Source: Struthio camelus
Lineage: Eukaryota; Chordata; Aves; Struthioniformes; Struthionidae
Assembly: GCF_040807025.1 (NCBI RefSeq)
Contig: NC_090942.1
Span: forward strand, 40,316,911-40,380,910
Length of the DNA stretch: 64,000 bases
Reading direction: 5' to 3'
The stretch's first letter is position 1; each line of letters begins with the position of its first letter. The notes under the pieces are model-generated. The model saw only the letters and a program-made list of their open reading frames with translations. It was not told the DNA's origin and made no database searches. A program made the position numbers and the translations under genes. Shown here in pieces: positions 24,691-35,535 of this stretch.

Positions 24691-24919
24691 TGAGAATTGT
24701 CATACTGTATGTCCTTTACCTTAGAAGGACTGTAATTTACTTGTATGTGTCAATGATATGTAATTTAAGCAAAGATTTGCTGTGACCAGCCTTTGAAAAC
24801 ACATGATAATAGCCAGAGAGGCCTTGAAGTTTGCAAGGGAGGGGGAAAGCCTGCCTGAGGGCCTTTGCTCTGAGCAGGTTTTTCTGCACAGACGGAGCCA
24901 CTTCACCATCCATTTCCCC

Positions 24920-25160
24920 CATTCGGTGGCTGCACGGGCTGGGTTTGTAAGACGTGCGCCTGCAGCTCCGACTCGACTCAATGTCCAGCAAAGGAAACAG
25001 CCTCTCCAGAGCTGCTAACGGCAGCTTGTCCCGTCCCGCACGACCCGATGGCAGCCAGCACTTGGGCTCACCGCACTTCCCTTTTCGCCGTGCAAGGCAC
25101 CGGCTCCCCACGTCCCCCACGGCAGGCGCGAATGTGCAGTTACAGGTTGGAGGGGACCAG
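24920..25160. promoter_or_regulatory. Weak CpG-rich patch
   Basis: GC-rich with about a dozen CpGs, clearly above the surrounding AT-rich DNA but less dense than the block at 26.94 kb. Open frames on both strands here reflect the low stop-codon density of GC-rich DNA. It could be a distal regulatory element; nothing in the sequence proves it. Confidence 0.3.
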
Positions 25161-25199
25161 CCCAGGGAGCAAACTTTGAAACACAACCTACAAACCTAC

Positions 25200-26935
25200 T
25201 GGAACTGAGTGAATTTGCCGGGTCCAAAAATTCCGCGTACCAGCTCACATGAGGGATGTCTAATCAAAACTCCTCGAACTCCAAACATGCAGTACTCATG
25301 CTCTCCCTTTCTGGAGGGAGGCTGGGATCTGTGCTATTTCACACGCTATTGGTGTGAGCTATTTCAGAGCATTGGCAGAAATTCAGGGAGAGGCACTCAC
25401 CAGTGGAGCCAGGGTCCAGTCCTAGGCTTCCTCGTAAACACCTGCTTTGCCCCGTCCAGTTCCAACCCTTTGCTTGCTTCCACCCAACCGGCAAAAAGAC
25501 ACAGCATTTCTTTTCCGCGTAGCCTTCTGGAGCAAAACAGTGCATTTGCTATTTGATGGGCCTGTTACATTTGGATCTATGTTATAATCATAGGAACTAA
25601 TTTTGATCAAATCTGTCCTGGGAGAATCTCCTTGCTTGTTAGACCTTACTTGACTCTCATTTCTGTTCCTTCTAAAAATACATACAGATCAGCAACTGAA
25701 AAGCTGTTGTCCTAGTAGCAGGAGTTGTATAATTAGTATTTTTTTTCCTTAAGGAAAGTATTTTCTTACCTCAAAACATTTCATGATAGTGCTGTCTGAG
25801 GTGCTACAAGCAACATCGATACTTATTGTTTCCATTAACTGCCAAGGTGCCGGATCAATATTCAAACGCAGTCATTTGTTCCGTGTGATACCGCCAAGCA
25901 TCTAAAAACTCTCTCTGAAAACTGGGTAGTTAATGTGAACCAGGCATTTTTAAATAGATCAGCCAGCCCACCCATGACTGTAAGCCTGAACATAAGGGAG
26001 CATGCTTTACAAGGTCAGTTCCAATTAAAGCTCCTCTCCCAACCCAAATATCTGTAATCTCTGAAGACTGCTTGTATGCATCGTTTCACTTACGTAAGTC
26101 TGTTTTGTGATTACTTCCAATTACTTCCCTGCCCATGTCGCTTTCTCATCCACCACGGCTACAAATGCACACGTAAAGCTGCAGCTGGCCCTAGCTTACT
26201 ACAGCTGACTTTCCCCAGAGGCTTTTTTGTAGGGCAGCGCTCTCTCAAGGATTTAATGCTTTGGAACAGCCAAGTGAGCGGGGGAAGGAGAGACAACTAC
26301 TCAAACGATGATACTTAGCGTATCGCGTTCCTGCTATTTTCGCTGCTAGTTCTGCTTTTTACTCTAAGGTTTATACACAAGCATAAAGTTGAAAAGACAC
26401 GGAAAGGAACATAGGGAGGTTTTTTGATAGCAGAAACAGAATGAAATTCCAGTTTTCAGATTAAACGTGGATGAGAGGCAAAACTCCTGATCTCAACTGG
26501 AGGCAGGTTCGAATGTCAAGGGCAGATTTGGATCTCGTTTGTCTGTGTGCAAGCCTGCAGTAGCTCTACACTTTGTCCAAATGTACTGTCAGAGACCTCA
26601 CTGAGAATACAGTTTGAATCAAAGTGTGTGTATTTGATCTTCAGTGTTTGGATTAGAGTTGCGAAAGAGACCCACATAGTGAACTCTGGTGCAATCCAGG
26701 ACCAGGAAGTGAAATTTGTTCTAACCCGTTTTAATTAAAAAATATATTTTAGAACGCTAAAACAGAATGAAAAGGTATTTGTCTACAAACCTTACCAAAA
26801 CGTCCTGATTTTTTATTGCTTTTCAATAGACTTAAGAAACGATGGGCTTCTTAACTCTTTTTATGCAAGGAAAGGGGAGTGATTCTGTCTGATTCAACGG
26901 TGCCCGTTTGCTTTCCTGCTTTGCATCACCCTGGT
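25200..26935. other. Intergenic DNA between the two CpG-rich patches
   Basis: No gene or named repeat was recognised. Composition returns to AT-rich. Confidence 0.5.
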
Positions 26936-26939
26936 GGCA

Positions 26940-27230
26940 CAAAGGGAGGTGGAAAGGCGGCCGGTCCCCTGAGCCCGCAGCCCTCCCTCTGCGGCGGCTC
27001 CCGGCGGCGGCTGCGCACCTCTCGGCGGCGCGCGGGAAGCGGAAAGGCAGGCAGGGAGGTGGCCCGGCACGTTGTGCTCCCATCCCAGCTGCCGGCCGGT
27101 CCGGCAAGACACTCGCTCCTTGCAAGGCTACAGAGCAGCCTTCAGGCTTTTCCCATAGAGCTCTTCCCAGCTGGGGCGCGCCAGAAAAGCAGGCCCGGCG
27201 GAGTTACCCCAGTGTGCGTGAGAGCAAGTG
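26940..27230. promoter_or_regulatory. Orphan CpG island
   Basis: A sharply bounded GC-rich block with more than twenty CpGs in its densest ~165 bp (26,955-27,120), including GGCGGCGCGCGGG, and a GGCGCGCC site near 27175. It lies about 17 kb from the MDM1 start and no coding exon is attached to it. CpG islands of this density in vertebrates usually mark a promoter, so candidates are a noncoding first exon of the next gene (RAP1B is next in the conserved order and has a noncoding first exon) or a long noncoding RNA. Direction cannot be set from sequence. Confidence 0.65.
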
Positions 27231-28058
27231 AGGGCCCTGGCTCTTTAGTTTCATTGTTTCGGTTTGGTGATGCAATATGACTAATTTGCTGGGAATAATA
27301 GAACTGCAGTCAAATATGTCCCTCTCGGAAAGTACTTCCCCACAGTCTAATTAAGAATAACCTTTTTAAAAAACCAATGCATTTGCATCAGTTCCTGAAA
27401 GCAGAATGGCTCTTTAAAAGTCACGTATACTCATGTGTTATACCACCCCTTTCAACTAAGCCGTCTTGCTGATGTATTATACAAATGTATTAGATGGCAC
27501 CATGCTTTGTTTGGATGGTGCTTTTGGACAGGCAGTTTCTCTATCCTCACAAGAAAAAACTTCTGAAAACATATTTTTTAAGGGAAATTACCTTCTTTCT
27601 ACCATACATTCACTCCAGTACCAACACGTGGTATTTGCTGGCTAGGGACTCTCAGCACACAGCATGTTTGTAGCACCAAGACCTTTCATCTGAATTAAAG
27701 AAAGCAGATGTTTAATTGAAAGGAGAACCCACACGTGTACAGAACATTTCTAACCGAAGTCCATAAACACAACTAATGCTAAAGGAATTTGAATTGCCTT
27801 TGAATTGATTGTTCCAATCAGATTTCTTTTTAACTGGGTTCAGATGTAAATAGTTTTTACAAAGCAAGTAATATTGTATAGAAGCAATTGATTTTTATGT
27901 ACTGCCAGTTGGGATCAATGGTGAATTTGGACATTCTGCTTATCACTGAAGATTATGTCTTAAGTATATACATTTCTAGTGTATTTTTCTTTCTTTGAAG
28001 TAGGAAGGTAAGACTATCTGGATGAGCAGACCTGACCCAAAACATAAGGCCATGAAGG

Positions 28059-28094
28059 CCTTACATACCAGTGTCGCCTTACATACCAGTGTCC
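28059..28094 (+). repeat. 18-bp tandem duplication
   Basis: CCTTACATACCAGTGTC is present twice in direct succession (28059-28076 and 28077-28094), the copies differing only in their last base (G versus C). Confidence 0.9.
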
Positions 28095-29477
28095 TACAGG
28101 ATCAGTCTCAATAATCTCAGCAGTTCCGGCAAATCTAGCCCCAAGTTTTAATTCTGGGTTTCCTAGGAAAGATAGCGACTGGACGAACATGAATAAAAAC
28201 AGGATAAGTCGGCTAATGTTCTGATACAATGTCAGCTTCAAGATAAAAGGAATTCTTTTGAACATGGAAATGTTTTGGGAATGCCTGAGGAATTTTCCAC
28301 TGCCCTCATACCACTTAATCTGTAATCTCTGTCTCACTGCTTCCCGCCATATTTCAATTTGAAAGATTTATAAAGTCAGACTAAAAGACAAAAAGTACTA
28401 GGAAAGATGCTATATTGAATTGATGTATTTATTACATATACCGACACAATGAGTTTAGGGTTTGAGAAAAAGAACCAGCGTATACGTTTGAACAAACCAA
28501 TACAGTGCAAGTTTATCAGCAAAGTTTACTGCATTTAGCATACATATATACTTCTTACAGAAAATCTCCCAAGACTGATCTATGGCAGAATTTGCTAACA
28601 TAAGTGGATTAGCAAGCAAACTGTACTTGAAATGTAATTCCCAATAATTACACTTGATTGGACACTATGTCTGTGCTTACTTTCTGCAGGAGTTGCCCGT
28701 GTTTTGAGAAGTCAGGAATTATACCAGTCTGACTAAGCTAGACCGTGTGAGCAGATGTTGTATCGATTTCTAGACACACATCGCTGTAGAATCCAAGTCA
28801 CCTTAGGCAGCATATTTCAGACTTACATATAAAGAATATTGATTTTTGGACTCCTATTTCTAAACACAGCAAATGCAACATCTGCGTCTTTCTTCTCCCT
28901 GAATTTGCACCTGGTATTTTCATTCCGTTCTGTGAAGACTGATTGTAAAACACTTTCTTAGGTCATTCCCTCTGCATTCGGCCTGCATGTTTCTAATACC
29001 TCATCTCAGTGAAGTCAACAGCAGCCATCCTCATTTGGACAAGATCAAACCTTGAAGATATAAATTAAGTCAACATGAAGAAAAGAGATCTGCACAACTT
29101 CTGCTTCACAGTTTCACACTGCAAGCCCCATTGCAAAACTAAATTGTATATTTAAGTGCTTTGTCTAGCTAAAAATTCTCTGGGAGAAGCGTCCTTGCAA
29201 AAGATTGGACAGCAAACTTCTCTACCACACTCTTTACCCCTACCAGTTTGTTCTGAACTGATTGCCAGATTAGGAAGTGGGGAATCAGCACAGAACAGCA
29301 GAACACAATGAAACAGAATAATGACCCTGCGAGAAGAAAGGAGAAGGAGGAGGCCTGGGCCCTTAGACCCAAAAGTAGAAGCAAAGGGTTACTTTATAAT
29401 TGTCATCTCTGTGACCTTGCCACCAATACTCAAGAGGGCCTGCCTGACATTTATTTTGTTCACATATTTGTGTAGGT

Positions 29478-29515
29478 ACAACTTGCAAGTGCAAGCACAA
29501 CTTGCAAGCGCAAGC
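29478..29515 (+). repeat. 19-bp tandem duplication
   Basis: ACAACTTGCAAGTGCAAGC (29478-29496) is followed directly by the same unit with one T to C change (29497-29515). Confidence 0.88.
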
Positions 29516-30139
29516 AAAAACATGACCACAGTATAAGCTTAAGTTTAAATTAGTGATAATAGCTTTTGCGGAGTGGAGTCCAGTTGTTAGCTCGCGGCTG
29601 CTCAGTGGCTATTGTGGATTTAAGACGGCGCCCACAGGCAGCAAACATTGCACATGGCAGCGTGTAAGACACTGTGCACTGGCTCTCTGAGCACTGTAGG
29701 CATGGCCATCTCTATACGGGCAGACACAGGTCCAAAGAGTGGGCCCAGCTCACCTCTGGGAGGCACATGACATGTTTAAATTTATGTCTCAAACTTTTAC
29801 CCTGTTTTAGGAACTCTAGACAAACTGCTCTTGTAACTAACACTGATAGAGTACAGGGGACTTGCATTAAAATATTGACCTGGTTGACAAATATAGGCTA
29901 TTTAAAAAGTCTAGCATTAGTACCACTGGAACTAGATGATGTATGACTGAGGTGATTATGGAGAAAGAGAGTCTTTACGTTAATTGATTGGTTATCTTCT
30001 CTGTTAATGTAGGGAGCTTATCCCCTGTGTTTTAGCTAGATGTAGGGAAGGTTTTAAAAGCGCCTTTGGCTTTGGGATCTAGTATGAAATATACTGCAAC
30101 ATTAAGTTTCCTCAGAAAATCTAGCCCTGTTTACTATAC

Positions 30140-30205
30140 TGAGGTTAGGAAGTCAGTAAGGACTATTTTTATGAGTAAAAGGCGCAGAATTTGGCCCAAC
30201 TTTTG
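30140..30205. repeat. Old MITE-like repeat end
   Basis: TCAGTAAGGACTATTTTTAT, then GAGTAAAAGG and CAGAATTTGGCCC follow the order of the sauropsid dispersed repeat (TCAATGGGACTACTCA, GAGTAAAG, CAGGATCGGGCC). Diverged; family unnamed. Confidence 0.4.
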
Positions 30206-30496
30206 ACACCCTGCCAGAATGGTTATATGTGATTGCTGCTGCATTTATTTTTGTTTGTAACTAAAAGTAAGCTGCTTCTATAGGAATTTGAATTATGCTC
30301 TGTGTATTATTTACATGTGTTGAAAGAAGCATTGATGTACAATAGAAGCCAGTATGAGACTGTAGCAAGGGAAAGCTATTAAAACATATACATGCTGAAC
30401 TCATTAGCTAAATTTATCTAGCATTATTTTTAGTAAAGGTCCAGATGACTGTGTATGCCCATTATATCCCCCAGGTTTATAAAACATCTATTTGTT

Positions 30497-30525
30497 AAAA
30501 AAAAGAAAAGAAAAGAAAAGAAAAG
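30497..30525 (+). repeat. (AAAAG)n microsatellite
   Basis: An A run followed by four to five perfect AAAAG units. Confidence 0.9.
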
Positions 30526-33500
30526 CTTAATGCAAATTTATCAAATTACCTTTCTTCCAAAGATAATTTTGATCCATTGATCTGACAGAGCACTGAGGGG
30601 CTATGAAAGGCTGCCTCTGCAGCTCAGTGGCTGAGGCAGTAACAGACCTAAATCAAATCCCACTTTCAGCCTGCATGTCTCGCCTCCCCAGCTGAGTGCC
30701 CCTAATTAATACACAGTTATTCTGTGTGCAAAGGAGCTTCTGCAATAGAAGATGCTGAAAAAGCCCATGCAGTAAAATAACTTGCAACCTGGTGTCTTGC
30801 TAGTTTCCAGAAGAGGAGGGGTGGGTAAAGCATCCTTGGGCAGTGGACGGTGCTGAGCCTGCATTCTCCACATCTCAGGCACGTGCCTCTCCAGGCAGAG
30901 AAAGGGCAGCAGAGAGCATGCAGCAAGAAATCCTGAGCAGAGACGTTTGCACCACAGAGTGCTGTAGGAGGACAAACTCCCCAGTCACAGCGGTTTTTAC
31001 AGGTCCCCAGCCAGGCACCTTATTCTGCCCTAGCTTCGTGCAGCACCATGGCTCAGAGTTGTGGGTCTAGCAGGTGGCAGCTGATAATTTACAGGATATT
31101 TCATCCTGGCCTGCAGCAGGGATTTTTCCATACCACAGGGAAAAGCAAAACTCAGTTCTAATGGGGAGCTCCATTATTTTCTGCCCAGACCTCCCAGCAG
31201 AACAAAACCCTCTTCACCAGCACCAGCTCCACTCTGGCATTGCACTTCCCTGCTTGTCTTCCCCACTGACCACTCAAGCGTGAAGTACCCCCAGGATGTC
31301 AACGAGCCATCGTCTTCCTCCAGCACCCTTTCCTTTTTTCCATGAGCCGTTGTCTGTGTGTCATTCAAAACCAAACTAGCAGACTGTGAGATCGCCCCAG
31401 CTAATTATGCTCTACCCCTAGTGGCTCTTGACATCTCTACTGTTGGCAAACAGTGAGATGCTGAGTATGGCTGGGGGGACAGGAGGGGCTGGGGGAATTA
31501 TACAGCAATTATATCTATTCCAGAATAATTCAGGCACACTTCACTACTCTTGGTGTGCCATTGATTTTCCTGCAATTAAATCCTAGAGGTTTCTGACCTG
31601 GCTGAAATGTCAAACATCAATTAAAGAAAAGCTCAAAACATTCAGAAAATGGACACCTTCTGGACATGTTTTTAGTGACACTTTGCCTCATGCCTATTAT
31701 CACCAGCTCCAATCACCTTCAAACAGGAATTTTCCTCTGATAGTGTCAAAATACTGGCCAAAATGGCTGGGACTCATCAATACGTCAACCTTACCAGTTA
31801 AATTCATACATCTTAGCCAAGGAGAGGGGTGCACCCAGGTGTCAATGCAGGCTCAAGGACAACATGGAACCAAGAACAGTGGGGCCATCACTTGTGAACC
31901 ACTGCAAGGCAAAATTAAAAGACATCGCGAAAGATCTTGCACAGGACTGAGGCAAGTTTTGACAGAGAGAAACACATAACCCAGCGAAAGTGATGCACTG
32001 CTGTCCCTCCTAACTACAGCTGGAGCCGTGAAGGGCCCTGCGTGAGCTCTGCTCCTGGTTACAGGACTGGCTGTGCTCTGGTTGAACGGGGCTTGCCTGC
32101 AAACCTAGCGCAAAAAGCCATGGCAGCTGGTGCTAAGGCCTAGCTCTGGGCTGGAGGTTCCCTGTTTCCAGCCTCTGACTTTCCTGTGTGGGGTGGGCAT
32201 GTCACTCAGCCCCTTCCCTGAGCATCAGATCAGTTTATCTTGTTTATTTACCCAAGAATGGCTTATTAAACCAATACCTTTAACATGTTCACACTGGAGA
32301 ATTTGCATGTTTCCAATGTACAAATATTATACATTGTATTGTGTCTTGCCCACTTCCCAGGAACAGCTTCTTTTCCTTCTGCTCCTACAGTGGAGAAGGG
32401 GAGAGAGAAACAGCATTTTCATAAAGGACGTGATACACATCACTGATGAAAATCTAAGCAGAGCTTGAGAGATCTAGAGGGTGGAAGTTTAAAATACAAT
32501 GTTCATTTTGTTAGACACTGATTGAAACTATTATTTCTGCACCAGGATTAATGGAAGCAAGTAGCTTACTACTTGTGTTTATTGTTTTCTCGTTTAATTA
32601 GGGACTTAGCTCTATGTTCCAGTGTCAACAGAGCCAGCAAACATTTAAATGAGATTGGGATACTCATTTCTTCACTGCTTTGCTATTAGGGGAGCTCTGT
32701 CTCTCTTTCTAGTATTTTATTATGAAGCAACAAATTGAAGTCTTTTCCGTCATCCACATGTGTGTGTTGGAAAGGGGCAGGCAGAACACAAAGCACCACT
32801 ACCTGGGAGGCTAAAACGCCTTGTCTCTGCATTAGGTGGGAACATAGCTGGATTATGGCAAACGGATGCCCTAGGCAAAAAATGGCGCAGAGCCCCTCAT
32901 GCTTCCTCTGCTCCACCAAGGATGTGCTGTGACTCTCCCACTTATGCGGAGTAGCCGTGACAGGGAAATTTGCTTCTTCACAGAGGCAGCAACTTCCTTT
33001 CTAGCTGCTTCTGGCACCGTGCTAAAAGCCAGGGTGATGTCCAGCAGCATTTCCCAGCGCTTAGGTGGGGAGGCCTGATGTGTCACGCTCCTCCTGCAAC
33101 ACCTTCCAGCTGGGATGCGGTCGCTCTTGGCTTTTGGTGTTTGCACTCTAGTCACGTGCCTCAGCCCTGTGCTCCAGCTGCCGGCAGGCTCAGACATCAC
33201 TGCATTCGTTATGTGCTCTTCGCCCTTCAGAGATTTTCCTCCTGACCAGGAGATCTAGAAATCTTTATAAGCTTAGATTGAGATGCAATCACAAGACTCC
33301 AGGAAACAGAGACAAAGGCTTAGACTAAAAGTACAGCTGCTAGTACCACATCTAGGACAGGAGGAGAATTTGCTGTGGACCCATTTCACAGAGAATGAGA
33401 AGTATCTCAGCCATCAACAGAAAGTACAGAAAGCGGCGCTGGCAGAGCATTGCAAAGTTGAGCTTTTTTCACTCATGCCAGCAGTGTTCCCCTGGCACAG

Positions 33501-35303
33501 TGAAAGGCTGGGAGTGGAAGACTGCTTCAAATGTAAAGGTAGCATCCATTTGTATTTAAGAGCTAATATTGATTTCCAATTTCATATCTGCTGAACAGTA
33601 GCCACCAGCCACATTAAAATTCATCATCTTTGCTGCCCCTCTCAATTCAGACTCTATCATCACCCTTAATGAATCAATCCATGTCAACATACAATGCATA
33701 TGTTTTTAAACTGTTCCTAGTGACATTATGAAGTGAATTCAGCTGGACTCTGAACAGTCTGATCTGACTTCATGGAGCTGCAAGAAAGTTAAATATAAAC
33801 CATTGAAGCAGTTAGAATAATACGTTCAGTCATTACTGAACACAGAATAGTATGTTGAATCGTTATTGAAGAACTAAGTATTGGACTACTCTCTGTCCTT
33901 AAAACAGATGTTTAATGCAAGATAATACTGTTTACCCATCACGATGAAGCTTTACTGCTCTTTGAAGCATGATGGGAAACACCGAATCAGCCATGTTTTT
34001 CGCTGCCAGTATTGAAATACACTTCTCTGTGTGGTTCACCCTCTGCGTACCCTATGCACACACCGGCAAAATCTTCCTGGGGCTTGGGGTTTTTTTGGAA
34101 AGAGATCTCATGTTGTGTTTTTTAATCAAGAAAGGGAAGCAAATATTAAGTTTTGTGGCTCTGTCGCTTTGCAGACAGCCGCAGGATTTGTTCCTTTGTG
34201 AGACAGCTGCAAAACCTGTTATCGGGTGGCCTGCTGGTAACGCTAGCGGGCACCCAGGGAGCGTCAGTCGCGCACAGAGGGAAGACCTGAGGCTTTTCCT
34301 GCCTGCAGGCGGAGAGGTGCCATCCACAGCCCAGGGAGCGGTGCAGGCTGCCGCTTGCTTTGTTTCAAATGACCCGGAGCCACCCGACTTTTTTCACCTT
34401 ATTATAGGAGAGCAGTGACGCGCGCATCAGTGCGTGGTCTCCTCAAAGGCGTGTGCAGCTCTGTGCAAGGAAACGGCCCAAATCTTTAGCGGAAAGGCTT
34501 GTGAAACACTCTGACAGCTGACAGCTGCAAACTCACACGACTGCTCCGAGCCACGTTCAAAGGGGATTTTTTTTGCTTGGGGAAGGGCAGCTCTGCTGCC
34601 GGCACGTTCTCCTTCACAAGATCAGTTCCCCCTACACCTAATGTTAGCACAGCCCGTCCAGAGACATTACTCATCAATTAAAAATTCAGTAAAAATAAGC
34701 TGTAATTATCACAATCTTTCTTACTGGGAAATGTGGAGTTAAAAGCTTTACCGTTCTGGCCTCAGACAAAAGCCCTGAAGACTGCTGGTTGTGGTGTTAA
34801 TTGATTGGTGTCACCTATAAGTAATCAAACAATATTGAATAATTTATTTACTAGGGAGATACGCTGAAAATATACAGCTGCACAGACATGTGCACAGCTT
34901 TGGAAGAACTGGTGCTAAGCAGAGGATAAGGCAAAGATTAAGATTCAAGGATCTCTTTAGGAACACGTGCTTGTGCGCTTTGCTATTCGGTGCTTTTATG
35001 GCAGCAGAAGTATATAGCTCTGACAATAGCAGCCTATAGATCTGAATGGTCAGGACATACAGAACTCAATATTCCCTCTCGTAGCAGATTGCCTAGAATG
35101 AATTTTAAAAGTGCAGAATGTGGGTGCCCGGCAGGAAACGCGCAATGTCGAGTAGAGCCTTGCAGACCTGCAATAAAAATTGACCACAATGTTTCTACAA
35201 TGAGGATGCTGATGATGGGAAAAAGTCTAACGATTTAATCTCTGTCTAACCAAAATGGAATAAAAATTCTTGCCTTTCAGTGACTGTGGAGTAGGTTTTC
35301 CAG

Positions 35304-35317
35304 GGGTCACCTAGTGG
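35304..35317 (-). promoter_or_regulatory. Weak CTCF-like motif
   Basis: On the minus strand the sequence CCACTAGGTGACCC matches the CTCF core except at two positions (A for G and C for R). Weaker than the 22,960 site and possibly fortuitous. Confidence 0.25.
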
Positions 35318-35474
35318 GGAGTGACTCTCATTAATCTACATTGTTTTTACAACTGCATGAATAGCCTCAGCTCATATGCTTTGAAATCTAGAGAAATCAC
35401 CCCAGAGAGCAAGAAAGATTGAAGAGGCTGGCAGTCGAAGCAAAATCTCTTCCCTTACAAATGAAATGTTCCTG

Positions 35475-35535
35475 TTAGCTCTAATTCATTCAGGCAAAAC
35501 TCCCACTGAAGTCAATGGTTACAACCTGGGCCCGT
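35475..35535 (+). repeat. Old MITE-like repeat (CAATGG core)
   Basis: CAGGCAAAACTCCCACTGAA followed by GTCAATGG is a close match to the dispersed sauropsid repeat GCAAAACTCCCATTGACTTCAATGG. It is the clearest of the copies in the window. Confidence 0.55.

Larger units (their letters stand above)
27231..35300. other. Intergenic DNA, no gene recognised
   Basis: Besides the short repeats listed separately, no coding exon, RNA gene or named transposon was found. A mildly CpG-bearing stretch at about 34.20-34.44 kb accounts for the open frame at 33969-34418 (+), which I do not recognise. Confidence 0.5.

Noticed and set aside
24737..25186. 149-codon minus-strand open frame over the weak CpG-rich patch
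   Set aside because: Competes with open frames on both strands in the same GC-rich DNA; no protein similarity recognised.
27001..27060. Open frames on both strands in the orphan CpG island
   Set aside because: Arginine/glycine/alanine-rich low complexity in all frames, as expected of a CpG island; no conserved protein.
33969..34418. 149-codon plus-strand open frame
   Set aside because: Unrecognised sequence whose length is helped by a mildly GC-rich stretch; no exon or promoter context.
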